DNA of 64,000 bases from Streptomyces sp. LHD-70 (GCF_031157275.1 NZ_JAVIFW010000017.1:62001-126000), one strand, 5' to 3'. Shown: positions 15,626 to 23,846, numbered from the stretch's first letter. The notes: generated by a model from the sequence alone, not told the origin. Numbers and translations: made by a program.

Positions 15626-15660
15626 ACGATAAGCGCGCCCCCACCCTTGGTCAAGACCAA
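15626..15660 (-). promoter_or_regulatory. gntR promoter with overlapping GGTC-AA-GACC operator
   Basis: Read on the minus strand: -35 TTGACC (15649-15654), 17-bp spacer, -10 TATCGT (15626-15631), then about 40 nt to the gntR ATG. The inverted repeat TTGGTC-AA-GACCAA (15647-15660) covers the -35 box. DasR-type sites of the GntR/HutC family have the core TGGTCTAGACCA, differing from this only at the central bases. Confidence 0.75.
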
Positions 15661-15767
15661 TCCTCAGGCTGTTACAGAAAGAACTCGCTTGATTCCGCTG
15701 AGTGTTCATGCGCTGTTCGCGGCGGTACACGCGCCCGCAATCCGGCGAACGGATCGGGAAACGGCAC

Positions 15768-15798
15768 GGAGCCCCCGCCCGGCAGGGGCGAGGGCTCC
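15768..15798 (-). terminator. Rho-independent-like hairpin after the ECF41 gene
   Basis: GGAGCCCCCGCCC / GGGCGAGGGCTCC arms (one mismatch, 13 bp) around a GGCAG loop, starting 18 nt beyond the sigma-factor stop (15816). No U-tract follows, as is common in Streptomyces. It separates the sigma gene from gntR, which has its own promoter. Confidence 0.75.
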
Positions 15799-15815
15799 GG
15801 AGGGGCCGTGGGGAC

Positions 15816-16706
15816 TCAGTCCGCGAGCGAGATAAGTTTGTCCGGGTTGCGCACGATGTAGACGGACTGGATGCGGCCGTCGACGACATCGACCTGGAGG
15901 ACGCTGTCGGGCTTGCCGTCGGAGAGGATCAACAGGGCCGGGCCGCCGTTGAGTTCGAGCACGCGGATCTCGGGGTTCGGCACGCCCTGCGGGACGACAC
16001 TCGCCATGAAGCGGCCGACGTGCTCGGCGCTCTCCAGGACCCGCAGCGGCGCCTTGGACTTGCCGCCGCTGTCGCCGACGAGCCGGGCGTCGGGCGCGAG
16101 CAGCCTCATCAGTCCGTCCAGGTCGCCCTCGGCCGCGGCGTCGAGGAAGCGCTCGGTGAGGTCGCGGCGCTCGGCCGGGTCGACGTCGAAGCGCGGTTTG
16201 CGCTCCTCGACGTGTTTCCGCGCGCGGCCCGCGAGTTGGCGTACGGCGGCCTCGGAGCGTTCCAGGGCCGTGGCGATCTGCGAGAACGGGAAGCCGAAGG
16301 CCTCGCGGAGCACGAACACCGCGCGTTCGAGCGGCGACAGCGACTCCAGGACCACCAGGACCGCCAGGGAGACCGACTCGGCGAGCACGGCCTGCTCGGC
16401 GGTGTCCGGCACGGTCGCGCCGAAGTCCGTGGCGAGCGGCTCGGGCAGCCACGGCCCGACGTACGCCTCGCGCCGTGACTGGACGTGGCGCAGCCGGTCG
16501 ATGGCGAGCCGGGTGGTGATCCGTACGAGGTAGGCGCGGGGTTCGCGGATCTCGTCGTGCTCGGCCGCGGACCAGCGGAGCCAGGCGTCCTGGACCACGT
16601 CCTCGGCGTCGGCGACGCGGCCGAGCATGCGGTAGGCGACGCCCGTGAGGACCGGGCGGTGTTCTTCGAAGAGGGCGGTCGCGGTATCGGTGGCCACGCA
16701 CCCCAT
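15816..16706 (-). CDS. ECF41-type RNA polymerase sigma factor with SnoaL-like C-terminal domain
   Basis: Alternative sigma factor. Sigma2 at about 5-75 (FEEHRPVLTGVAYRMLGRVADAEDVVQDAWLRW) and sigma4 at about 110-165 (LSPLERAVFVLREAFGFPF, then SEAAVRQLAGRARKHVEER), followed by a ~110-residue NTF2/SnoaL-like domain that marks the ECF41 group and regulates the sigma in cis, so no anti-sigma is expected or seen. Length 296 aa fits. ATG 16706 is used; a GTG three codons later (ATDTATALFEEHR) is an equally likely start. ECF41 genes often neighbour a carboxymuconolactone decarboxylase, oxidoreductase or epimerase; here the divergent neighbour is an alpha/beta hydrolase. Confidence 0.93.
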   Translation of the reverse strand: MGCVATDTATALFEEHRPVLTGVAYRMLGRVADAEDVVQDAWLRWSAAEHDEIREPRAYLVRITTRLAIDRLRHVQSRREAYVGPWLPEPLATDFGATVPDTAEQAVLAESVSLAVLVVLESLSPLERAVFVLREAFGFPFSQIATALERSEAAVRQLAGRARKHVEERKPRFDVDPAERRDLTERFLDAAAEGDLDGLMRLLAPDARLVGDSGGKSKAPLRVLESAEHVGRFMASVVPQGVPNPEIRVLELNGGPALLILSDGKPDSVLQVDVVDGRIQSVYIVRNPDKLISLAD

Positions 16707-16874
16707 CCAAGGCCGCGCGAGGGCCGCTGTCCAGGCACTTCCGCCCGTCGTGGCGCGGCGCACACACCGCCGGACGACGGACGGCGGGCCTCCGGTCCTG
16801 AACTGGGGGCTACCCAGGGGTAATTCTTGCTGACAAGCTGTCTATGACCCACCGGCGCCCTGACGAGGAGCAGC

Positions 16875-17714
16875 ATGACGGCCCCTGTGTCCTTCACGTC
16901 CTTCCCCATCGACACCGCGCACGGACCACGCCCCGTGACCGTCGCGTACCGGCGCGCGGGCGCGGGCGAGCCGCTGCTTCTGCTGCACGGCATCGGGCAC
17001 CATCTGCAGGCCTGGGACCCGGTGTTCGAGATCCTGGCGGCCGAGCGGGACGTGATCGCCGTGGACCTGCCGGGCTTCGGAGCCTCGCCCGCGCTGCCCG
17101 ACGGCGCCGCGTACGACCTGTCGACCGTCGTCGCCGCGCTGCGCGGGCTCTGCGAGGAGCTCGGGGTGGGCACCCCGCATGTCGCGGGCAACTCGCTCGG
17201 CGGGCTGCTCGCCCTGGAGTTGGGGCGCGAGAAGCTGGTGCGCTCGGTGACCGCGCTCGCCCCCGCAGGCTTCTGGAGCGAGGCGGAGCGGCGGTACGCC
17301 TTCGGTGTGCTGCTCGGCATGCGACAGGGAGCACGGCTGCTTCCGCTGCCCGCGATCGAGCGGCTCTCCCGTACGGCGGCGGGGCGTTGGGCGCTGACGA
17401 GCACCATCTACGCCCGCCCGTGGCGCCGTTCACCGGAGGCGGTCGTCGCGGAGACGCTGGCGCTGCGGGACGCGTCGGGCTTCGAGCAGACGCTGGCCGC
17501 GGGCCTCGACGTGGCCTTCCGGGACGATGTGCAGGGCCTGCCGGTCACTGTGGCGTGGGGCACGAAGGACCGGCTGCTGCTGCGCCGCCAGGGAGTGCGC
17601 GCGAAGCACGCGATGCCGCAGGCGCGGCTCGTCCGCCTGCCCGGCTGCGGGCACGTGCCTATGAGCGACGACCCGGCCGCGGTGGCCCGAGTGATCCTCG
17701 ACACGAGCCGCTGA
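16875..17714 (+). CDS. Alpha/beta-fold hydrolase
   Basis: Hydrolase of the alpha/beta fold, 279 aa. Seen: oxyanion loop LLLLHGIGHH (about 34-43), VDLPGFGAS after strand 4, nucleophile elbow GNSLGG (Ser near 110) and catalytic His in GCGHVPMSDDPAAVARVI near the C-terminus. The shape matches esterases and C-C hydrolases of the MhpC group; substrate unknown. ATG 16875 has GAGGAG upstream. It is divergent from the ECF41 sigma gene with a shared 168-bp control region, so it may belong to that sigma's regulon (inference). Confidence 0.9.
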   Translation: MTAPVSFTSFPIDTAHGPRPVTVAYRRAGAGEPLLLLHGIGHHLQAWDPVFEILAAERDVIAVDLPGFGASPALPDGAAYDLSTVVAALRGLCEELGVGTPHVAGNSLGGLLALELGREKLVRSVTALAPAGFWSEAERRYAFGVLLGMRQGARLLPLPAIERLSRTAAGRWALTSTIYARPWRRSPEAVVAETLALRDASGFEQTLAAGLDVAFRDDVQGLPVTVAWGTKDRLLLRRQGVRAKHAMPQARLVRLPGCGHVPMSDDPAAVARVILDTSR

Positions 17715-17976
17715 CCGGCCGGCCGCCGGGACGCACCCGGCGGCACCCGCCGACAGGCCCGCCATGACGCGGCGAGCGGCGTCGCGGCGGCGGGCGCCGG
17801 GCGGAAGATCACGGGGCGGCGGGAGTTGTGAGTCGGCTCACCCGAAGGCAGTACGGGCAAGCCCGGATGGGCCGTCGAGAGCATCAACTCACTGCAAGCG
17901 TGCCCGAGTTGAGGCCTTCACCCCGGCGGCTCCCACTTACGCCGGACTGACACGGGTGTTCCGTACTCTGGCGGAC

Positions 17977-18156
17977 ATGGCCAGTTTCTCCTCGTACCGT
18001 CGAGCGCCGCGCTCCGCCGCGTCGGTGAACGCGGACATCCGTGCGCTCTGGGCGCGCGCCCGCGGACGGCTGTCCGCCGATGAGCGGGTGGCCTATGACC
18101 GGCTCGTCGTCGAGTGGGCCGCCGCCGTGCGCGGCGAGCAGCACCGCGCCGCCTGA
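17977..18156 (+). CDS. Small protein, 59 aa, paralogue of the one at 50761
   Basis: Function unknown. Basic, Arg-rich N-terminus and a helical C-terminal half. Residues 17-59 align without gaps to the 58-aa product at 50761-50937: both have N-x-x-IR-x-L, GRLS, a conserved Tyr, LVV-x-WAAA-[VI]-R-x-E and end in Ala. A TACTCT box (17964-17969) stands 7 nt before the ATG with no ribosome site, so the mRNA is probably leaderless; CTGACA lies 11 nt before that box. The open frame extends upstream to 17764 but those codons are not supported. The 17715-17976 gap holds no other feature. Confidence 0.75.
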   Translation: MASFSSYRRAPRSAASVNADIRALWARARGRLSADERVAYDRLVVEWAAAVRGEQHRAA

Positions 18157-18174
18157 GCCGGGCGCAAGCACGTC

Positions 18175-18573
18175 ATGCGCCGCATCGATATCCACACCCT
18201 TGTCCGTTCTGCCCTTAGATCGCCAGACTCCTCCATCCGTAGATCGTCAGGCTCCTCCGTACATAGATCGTCAGACTCCGCACCGCGGTCAGTGGCACCC
18301 GATTCGCCCCATCGCGTCCCGTTCCGGCTCGTGCAGGCGCCCGTGCTCGGGCTGCTGGGCGCGCTGGGTCTGGTCGTGGTGATGCGCCTCGACAGCGCGG
18401 CCGGGCCCACGACGGCCCGGCTCGCGCTGGTCGCCTGGGCCTCCGCGGGCACGGGCGTCCTGGTCGCGGCGATCCTCACGCACTGTCTGGCACGCCGGAA
18501 CGCGCGCGCCCGCGACGACCATCCACGGGGCGCACACACCCGTGCGCGGGCACCGCGCGGCACGATCTTGTGA
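18175..18573 (+). CDS. Small membrane protein with two predicted TM helices, unknown function
   Basis: Up to 132 aa. The C-terminal half has two hydrophobic stretches (LVQAPVLGLLGALGLVVVM and LALVAWASAGTGVLVAAIL) followed by a basic tail, so a small inner-membrane protein. The first ~35 codons run through a 24-bp tandem repeat (TAGATCGYCAGRCTCCTCC, three units at about 18215-18286) and have no good ribosome site; GTG 18292 (94 codons to stop) may be the true start. It follows the 59-aa gene by 18 bp. No family recognised. Confidence 0.5.
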   Translation: MRRIDIHTLVRSALRSPDSSIRRSSGSSVHRSSDSAPRSVAPDSPHRVPFRLVQAPVLGLLGALGLVVVMRLDSAAGPTTARLALVAWASAGTGVLVAAILTHCLARRNARARDDHPRGAHTRARAPRGTIL

Positions 18574-18579
18574 CCCTCG

Positions 18580-18601
18580 GTTCAGCCTCCCTTCACCCAT
18601 G
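18580..18601 (+). promoter_or_regulatory. Putative PHO box (PhoP direct repeats) upstream of phoD
   Basis: Two 11-nt direct-repeat units, GTTCAGCCTCC (18580-18590) and CTTCACCCATG (18591-18601), fit the Streptomyces PhoP repeat unit GTTCACC with 11-nt period. It lies about 103 nt before the PhoD start. A TAGTAG at 18626-18631 could be the -10. Confidence 0.55.
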
Positions 18602-18703
18602 ACCGCAGCCTTGCGGCGCCCGACCTAGTAGCGTGCGGGCACCTGGGGCGGGCGTCGGCCGTCCCGTACCTGGATCGTCGTAGCCGTCACAGGAGGCGCA
18701 TCG

Positions 18704-20284
18704 ATGTCGCAAGGTCTGCCGAGCAACTCCCCCGGCCGTCGTGCCGTACTCCGTGGTTCGGTCGCCGCTTCGGCCGCGCTGGCGCTGCCCGCGCTCAGCG
18801 GGGCCGCACCGGCGCTCTCGCTGTCCGGGCGGCCGCGCGCGGCCTGGGGCGTGCAGGCCGGTGACATCGGCGCGCACTCCGGGCTCGTCTGGGTGCGCTC
18901 GGACCGGCCCGCCCGGATGATCGTGGAGACCTCCGCCACCGAGTCGTTCCGCAACCCCACCCGCTGGCACGGCCCGCTCCTCGGCCCCGGCACCGACTTC
19001 ACCGGGACGACGCGGCTGCGCGGACTGCCGCCCGGCGAGCAGGTGCACTACCGGGTGTGCCTGGCCGACCCGGACGACCCGCGCCGCACCGGCGAGGCCG
19101 TCACCGGCACGTTCCGTACCGCGTCCGCGCGGCGGTCCGACGGGGTCCGGTTCCTGTGGTCCGGCGACATCGCGGGGCAGGGCTGGGGCATCAACCCGGA
19201 GCGCGGCGGCTACCGCGTGTTCGAGGAGATGCGCCGCCTGGACCCGGACTTCTTCCTGTGCAGCGGCGACACCGTCTACGCCGACGGCCCGATCCAGTCG
19301 AGCGTCACGCTGCCGGACGGCCGCGTGTGGCGGAACGTCACGACGGAGGAGAAGGCCAAGGTCGCCGAGACCCTCGCGGAGTTCCGCGGCAACTTCCGCT
19401 ACAACCTGCTCGACGAGAACCTCCGCCGCTTCAACGCGCAGGTGCCGTCGATCGTGCAGTGGGACGACCACGAGGTGCGCAACAACTGGTACCCGGGCCA
19501 GATCCTGGACGACGGGCGGTACACGGAGAAGGACGTCGACGTGCTCGCGGCGCGTTCGCTGCGGGCCTTCGGCGAGTACTTCCCGGTGTCGTCGCTCGCG
19601 TCCGGCGACCGGGAGGGCCGGATGTACCGGGTCGTACGGCAGGGCCCGCTGCTCGACGTGTTCGTGCTCGACATGCGGACGTACCGCAACGCCAACTCGC
19701 CCGGCCGGCAGGTCGAGGACCCGGTCGGGATTCTCGGCGCCGAGCAACTCGACTGGCTGAAGCGGGAGTTGTCGCGGTCGCGGGCCGTGTGGAAGGTGAT
19801 CGCCTCCGACATGCCGCTGGGGCTCGTCGTACCCGACGGCAAGGAGAACTTCGAGGCCGTCGCGCAGGGTGACCCGGGTGCGCCGCTCGGCCGTGAGCTG
19901 CAGATCGCGGAGTTGCTCCGGCACATCAAGCACCGCCGGATCACCGGCACCGTGTGGCTGACGGCGGACGTGCACTACACCTCGGCGCAGCACTACGCCC
20001 CGGAGCGGGCGGCGTTCAAGGACTTCGCGCCGTTCTGGGAGTTCGTCTCGGGACCGCTGGCGGCGGGCGGGTTCCCGGCGCTGAAGCTGGACGGCACGTT
20101 CGGCCCGGAGCAGCCCTTCGTCAAGGCGCCGACGCGCGCGAACGTCTCACCGGCCGAGGTGCCGCCGTACTTCGGCGAGGTCGAGATCGACGGCGGCAGC
20201 GGGGAGTTGACGGTGCGGCTCCGGCAGGAGGGCGGCGGCGTGCTGTTCACGAAGGTGCTGCAGCCGGGGCGGGTCGGGCAGTAG
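18704..20284 (+). CDS. phoD: PhoD-type alkaline phosphatase, Tat-exported
   Basis: Secreted phosphodiesterase/phosphomonoesterase that frees phosphate from organic esters outside the cell. Twin-arginine signal peptide: SPGRRAVLRGS with Arg12-Arg13, then an Ala-rich hydrophobic stretch to about residue 40. The mature part starts with the PhoD N-terminal beta domain (WGVQAGDIGAHSGLVWVRSD) and has the metallophosphatase core: SGDIAGQGWG, LCSGDTVYADGPI, WDDHEVRNNW and TADVHYTSAQHY. 526 aa, normal. ATG with AGGAGG 8 nt upstream. A putative PHO box upstream suggests PhoP control. Loose GACAGCGGC repeats follow the stop (about 20300-20370). Confidence 0.94.
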   Translation: MSQGLPSNSPGRRAVLRGSVAASAALALPALSGAAPALSLSGRPRAAWGVQAGDIGAHSGLVWVRSDRPARMIVETSATESFRNPTRWHGPLLGPGTDFTGTTRLRGLPPGEQVHYRVCLADPDDPRRTGEAVTGTFRTASARRSDGVRFLWSGDIAGQGWGINPERGGYRVFEEMRRLDPDFFLCSGDTVYADGPIQSSVTLPDGRVWRNVTTEEKAKVAETLAEFRGNFRYNLLDENLRRFNAQVPSIVQWDDHEVRNNWYPGQILDDGRYTEKDVDVLAARSLRAFGEYFPVSSLASGDREGRMYRVVRQGPLLDVFVLDMRTYRNANSPGRQVEDPVGILGAEQLDWLKRELSRSRAVWKVIASDMPLGLVVPDGKENFEAVAQGDPGAPLGRELQIAELLRHIKHRRITGTVWLTADVHYTSAQHYAPERAAFKDFAPFWEFVSGPLAAGGFPALKLDGTFGPEQPFVKAPTRANVSPAEVPPYFGEVEIDGGSGELTVRLRQEGGGVLFTKVLQPGRVGQ

Positions 20285-20409
20285 CGGCTAGGCCCGGGAC
20301 GGCCGCGCGGCAGGACAGCGGCGAGACGGCGGGAAGACAGCGGCGCGACAGCAGAAAGACAGCGGCAAATCGGACAGAAGCCCTCTTAACCGATCAGTCA
20401 CAAAGCGTT

Positions 20410-20419
20410 CGTGATCACG
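20410..20419. promoter_or_regulatory. CGTGATCACG palindrome before the ACT-GNAT gene
   Basis: Perfect 10-bp palindrome 27 bp upstream of the ATG at 20446, in a locally less GC-rich stretch (TTAACCGATCAGTCACAAAGCG). Possible operator; no regulator assigned. Confidence 0.35.
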
Positions 20420-20445
20420 CAACACCGGTGGTTCAGAGTGCAGAC

Positions 20446-21855
20446 ATGACTGATCCGACTTCCGCGAAGCGCGCCCGCCGCGCCCAGCACCACTGGCGGC
20501 GGGACGTCGTCGAACTCGCCGCCCTGTTCACGGCCGTGGCCGTGGCCGACACCATCGCCAAGACCGTGGTGCACGGCCCCGAGGGACCCACCGCCCTGAT
20601 CTTCTCGGCGGTGGCCCTGCTCGTCACGGCCGGCCTGCACACCTGGTGGGCGCGGCGCCAGGGCCACGCTCCCCCGAAGCCCGATACGAGCAGCGATACG
20701 GGCGGCTATACGGGCGGCGATACCGGCACCCCGCCCGCCGCGGGGACCACCGAGCAGACCGAGGCCGCCCCGGCCGGCCTGTGGCGGATGCGTACCACCG
20801 TCCGGGACGAGCCGGGCTCGCTCGCCGCGCTGTGCACGGCGCTCGCCGAGCGGCACGTCGACATCCTCAGCCTGCAGACGCACCCGCTGGCCACGGGCAC
20901 CGTCGACGAGTTCCTCCTCCGTGCCCCCGGCGAGCGCACCGCCGCCGAGCTGACGCGTGCCGTCTCCGCGGCCGGCGGCTCGGGCACCTGGATCGAGCGC
21001 GCCGACGCCCACGACCTGGTCGACGCGCCGACCCGGATGCTGAACCTCGCCACCCGCACCGCCCTCGACGCGGCCGAACTCCCGCTCTCCCTGCGGCAGT
21101 TGCTGGGCCGCTGCACCATCCGCTCGATCCCGGCCGAATCGCCGTCGAGGACGACGGAGACGGCGGACGTCCCCGTGGAGGGCGTGCTCGACGGCACCCT
21201 GATGCGGCTGCGCGACCAGTCCGGCGGGGTGCTCACCGTGGAGCGGGCGTATCTGCCGTTCACGCCCACCGAGTTCGCCCGGGCCCGCGCCCTCGTCGAG
21301 CTCGACTCCCGGCTCGGGCCGCGGATGCCGCGCAGCCAGGACGTCCTCACGCTGCCCGAGGGCCCGGACATCACGGTGCGCCGCGCCGACCTCGACGACC
21401 TGGAGGCCGCCAAGGCGATGCACGAGCGCTGCTCGAAGCGGACCCTGAGCATGCGGTACCACGGCCCCGTCGGCGACGCGGACCGCTACCTCAACCACCT
21501 GCTCAGCCCTCGCTTCGGCCGCACCCTCACCGTGCAGACGCCCTCCGGCCGGCTCGTCGCGCTCGGCCACCTGCTGTGGGACGGCGACGAGACCGAGGTG
21601 GCGCTGCTCGTTGAGGACGACTGGCAGCGCCGCGGCATCGGCTCCGAACTCCTCGGCCGACTGGCCGGGTTGGCGTTCGAGGCGGGCTGCGAGAGCGTCT
21701 ACGCGGTCACGCAGTCGTCCAACACGGCGATGGTCGCCGCGATGCGCGGGCTCGGGCTTCCCCTTGATTACCAGATCGAGGAGGGGACGTTGGTGGTGAC
21801 GGCGCGTCTGCAGGCGGCTCCGGTCGGCGCGGAAAAAGGTGCGGCTTCGTCGTAA
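20446..21855 (+). CDS. Membrane-anchored ACT-GNAT acetyltransferase fusion
   Basis: 469 aa. Order: a basic N-terminus, two hydrophobic helices (VVELAALFTAVAVADTIAKTVV, about 24-45, and ALIFSAVALLVTAGLHTWW, about 54-72), a Thr/Gly/Asp-rich linker with short DTGG repeats, an ACT domain (about 110-185; RMRTTVRDEPGSLAALCTALAERHVDILSL), a middle region, and a C-terminal GNAT domain (about 310-460; VALLVEDDWQRRGIGSELLG is motif A). ACT-GNAT fusions are known in Actinobacteria as amino-acid-regulated protein lysine acetyltransferases; the two N-terminal helices suggest this one sits at the membrane. ATG 20446 chosen because homology starts there. Single gene; ligand unknown. Confidence 0.82.
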   Translation: MTDPTSAKRARRAQHHWRRDVVELAALFTAVAVADTIAKTVVHGPEGPTALIFSAVALLVTAGLHTWWARRQGHAPPKPDTSSDTGGYTGGDTGTPPAAGTTEQTEAAPAGLWRMRTTVRDEPGSLAALCTALAERHVDILSLQTHPLATGTVDEFLLRAPGERTAAELTRAVSAAGGSGTWIERADAHDLVDAPTRMLNLATRTALDAAELPLSLRQLLGRCTIRSIPAESPSRTTETADVPVEGVLDGTLMRLRDQSGGVLTVERAYLPFTPTEFARARALVELDSRLGPRMPRSQDVLTLPEGPDITVRRADLDDLEAAKAMHERCSKRTLSMRYHGPVGDADRYLNHLLSPRFGRTLTVQTPSGRLVALGHLLWDGDETEVALLVEDDWQRRGIGSELLGRLAGLAFEAGCESVYAVTQSSNTAMVAAMRGLGLPLDYQIEEGTLVVTARLQAAPVGAEKGAASS

Positions 21856-21856
21856 C

Positions 21857-21903
21857 CGGGGCTCCGCCCCAGACCCCGCTCCTCAAACGCCGGAGGGGCT
21901 GAT
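21857..21903. repeat. Interspersed repeat family B, copy 2, with GGGGC-TCC-GCCCC hairpin
   Basis: Lies between convergent stops (21855 and 21907). GGGGC-TCC-GCCCC at 21858-21870 followed by the inverted AGACCCCGCTCCTCAAACGCCGGAGGGGCTGA block common between Streptomyces genes. It probably acts as a bidirectional terminator. Related copies: 11764, 35080-35130 and 42166. Confidence 0.75.
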
Positions 21904-21906
21904 TCT

Positions 21907-23157
21907 TCAGCCCGCAGCCGTCCCCCGAGCCGCACCGACCCGGGCCGCCCCCGCGCCCCCCAGCGCCCCATCAAGGTCCGCCCAGAGATCCTCGACATCC
22001 TCAAGGCCCACCGACATCCGCAGCAACTTCTCCCCGACCCCCGCCGCCCGGCGATCCCCCTCGGCCACCACCCGATGGCTGATGGACGCCGGATGCTGGA
22101 TCAGGGTGTCGACGCTGCCGAGGCTGACCGCCGGGGTGATCAGCCGCACCCCGGCGATCACCTCGTGCGCCTCGCCGGTCACCTCGAAGGACACCATCGC
22201 GCCGCCGATCCGCGGGTAGTGCACCCGGCTCACCCGCGGGTCGGCGGCGAGGCGCTGAGCCAGCTCGGCGGCGGTCGCGGAGGCGGCGCGCACGCGTACG
22301 GGCAGGGTGGCGAGGCCGCGGTGCAGGAGGTACCCGGCGAGCGGGTGCAGCACCCCGCCGGTGGCGAAGCGCACCTGGCGCAGCGAGCGCGCGAACTCCT
22401 CGTCGCAGGCCACGACCCCGCCGAGCACGTCGCCGTGTCCGCCGAGGTACTTGGTGGCGCTGTGCAGCACGAGCCGGGCACCGCTCTCCACGGGCCGCTG
22501 CAGGACGGGCGTGGCGAAGGTGTTGTCGACGAGCAGCGGCACGGTCCCGCAGGCGTGCGCCACGGCCCGCAGGTCCAGCTCGGCGAGCGTCGGATTGGCG
22601 GGCGACTCGACCAGGACGAGGCCGGTGTCGGGCCGGATGGCCTCGGCGATCCCGGCCGGGTCGACCCAGGTCACCTCGGAGCCGAGCAGTCCGGCCGTCA
22701 GCAGGTGGTCGCTGCAGCCGTAGAGCGGCCGTACGGCCACCACGTGCCGCAGCCCGGCCGCGATGCGCACCATCAGCACCGCCGTCAGGGCGGCCATGCC
22801 GCTGGCGAACGCGACGGCGCTCTCGGCCCCTTCCAGGCGCGCGAGCCCGGTCTCGAACCGCCCGACGGTGGGGTTGCCGAGCCGCGCGTACACGGGCGGG
22901 CCCTCGTCGAGCTCCCCGGTCGCGGCGAACGTGTCGATGCGCTCGGCCTCCGCGCGGCTGTCGTACGAGGGGTACGTGGTGGACAGGTCGAGGGGCGGGG
23001 CGTGCAGGCCGAGTCCGGCGAGGTCCTCGCGCCCGGCGTGCACGGCCTCGGTGGTCAGGGCCCGCCGCGCGAAGGCGGGGTGTGCGGCGTGCGAGTCCCT
23101 GGCGTCTGTGCCCCTGCCGTCGGTGTCCCTGGCGTCTGTGTCCCTGGTGGAGTCCAT
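21907..23157 (-). CDS. Cys/Met-metabolism PLP enzyme (cystathionine/methionine gamma-lyase type)
   Basis: PLP-dependent gamma-elimination enzyme of the trans-sulfuration family, 416 aa. Seen: PPLDLSTTYPSYD substrate region, YARLGNPT, the cofactor-stacking Tyr in PLYGCSD, VESPANPTLAE, and the PLP lysine in LHSATKYLGGHGD. Methionine gamma-lyase and cystathionine gamma-lyase cannot be separated here. ATG 23157 (DSTRDT) is used; the frame goes to 23283 but that overlaps the divergent regulator promoter. Its N-terminus has an Asp/Thr repeat (DTDARDTDGRGTDARD) encoded by a short tandem repeat. An Lrp regulator starts 60 bp away in the other direction, pointing to amino-acid-induced catabolism. Confidence 0.88.
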   Translation of the reverse strand: MDSTRDTDARDTDGRGTDARDSHAAHPAFARRALTTEAVHAGREDLAGLGLHAPPLDLSTTYPSYDSRAEAERIDTFAATGELDEGPPVYARLGNPTVGRFETGLARLEGAESAVAFASGMAALTAVLMVRIAAGLRHVVAVRPLYGCSDHLLTAGLLGSEVTWVDPAGIAEAIRPDTGLVLVESPANPTLAELDLRAVAHACGTVPLLVDNTFATPVLQRPVESGARLVLHSATKYLGGHGDVLGGVVACDEEFARSLRQVRFATGGVLHPLAGYLLHRGLATLPVRVRAASATAAELAQRLAADPRVSRVHYPRIGGAMVSFEVTGEAHEVIAGVRLITPAVSLGSVDTLIQHPASISHRVVAEGDRRAAGVGEKLLRMSVGLEDVEDLWADLDGALGGAGAARVGAARGTAAG

Positions 23158-23216
23158 GGGCAGAGCCTGAACACTGGCCGGGGTCGTGGGTGAGAGTCCC
23201 GTGCTACGTTCGGCCG

Positions 23217-23846
23217 ATGGTTGATTCCGTCGTACTGGACCCGGTGGACCTGGACATTCTGCGACTGCTGCAGAACGACGCACGGACCACGTACCGCGAC
23301 CTCGCCGCCCAGGTCGGAGTGGCCGCCTCCACGTGCCTGGACCGGGTGGCGCGGCTGCGGCGCGCGGGCGTGATCCTCGGACACCAGCTGCGGCTCGACC
23401 CGGCGCGCCTCGGGCGGGGCCTGCAGGCGCTGCTCTCCGTGCAGCTGCGACCGCACCGCAGGGAGATCGTCGGGCCGTTCGTGGAGCGGATCCGGGGTCT
23501 GCCCGATGCCCTCGCGCTGTTCCATCTGGCGGGTCCCGACGACTACTTGGTGCATGTCGCCGTCGCCGACACCGCCGACCTGCAGCGGCTCGTCCTCGAC
23601 GAGTTCACGTCCCGGCGCGAGGTGGCCCGCGTCGAGACCCGGCTGATCTTCCAGCGCTGGGACTGCGGGCCCCTCCTGCCGCCCGCGGCCCCCGGAACGT
23701 CCGGAGCGCAGGGAACGACCGGAACGCCAGGAGCGACAGGAACACCCGGAGCACCCGGAGCACCCGGAGCACCCGGAGCACCCGGAGCACCCGGAACGAA
23801 AACCGGCTCCCTACCCGACGAACCTGGCGGCGTCACGGAAAAATAG
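23217..23846 (+). CDS. Lrp/AsnC regulator with collagen-like C-terminal tail
   Basis: Feast/famine regulator, 209 aa. HTH at about 8-55 (DLDILRLLQNDARTTYRDLAAQ, AASTCLDRVARLRRAGVI) and RAM ligand domain at about 65-140 (LSVQLRPHRREIVGPFVERI, VADTADLQRLVLDEF). A normal Lrp ends near residue 145-150; here a tail of 12 Gly-X-Y triplets follows (residues 160-195, mostly GAP), encoded in part by perfect 9-bp repeats. Divergent from the Cys/Met PLP enzyme, which it probably controls. ATG 23217 is at the usual family start. The tail may make trimers or be neutral slippage. Confidence 0.92.
   Translation: MVDSVVLDPVDLDILRLLQNDARTTYRDLAAQVGVAASTCLDRVARLRRAGVILGHQLRLDPARLGRGLQALLSVQLRPHRREIVGPFVERIRGLPDALALFHLAGPDDYLVHVAVADTADLQRLVLDEFTSRREVARVETRLIFQRWDCGPLLPPAAPGTSGAQGTTGTPGATGTPGAPGAPGAPGAPGAPGTKTGSLPDEPGGVTEK
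23748..23792. repeat. 9-bp in-frame minisatellite (Gly-Ala-Pro codons)
   Basis: Five or more perfect GGAGCACCC units within the Lrp gene, flanked by degenerate relatives from 23694 to 23801. Because the unit is 9 bp, gain or loss keeps the frame. Confidence 0.9.
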
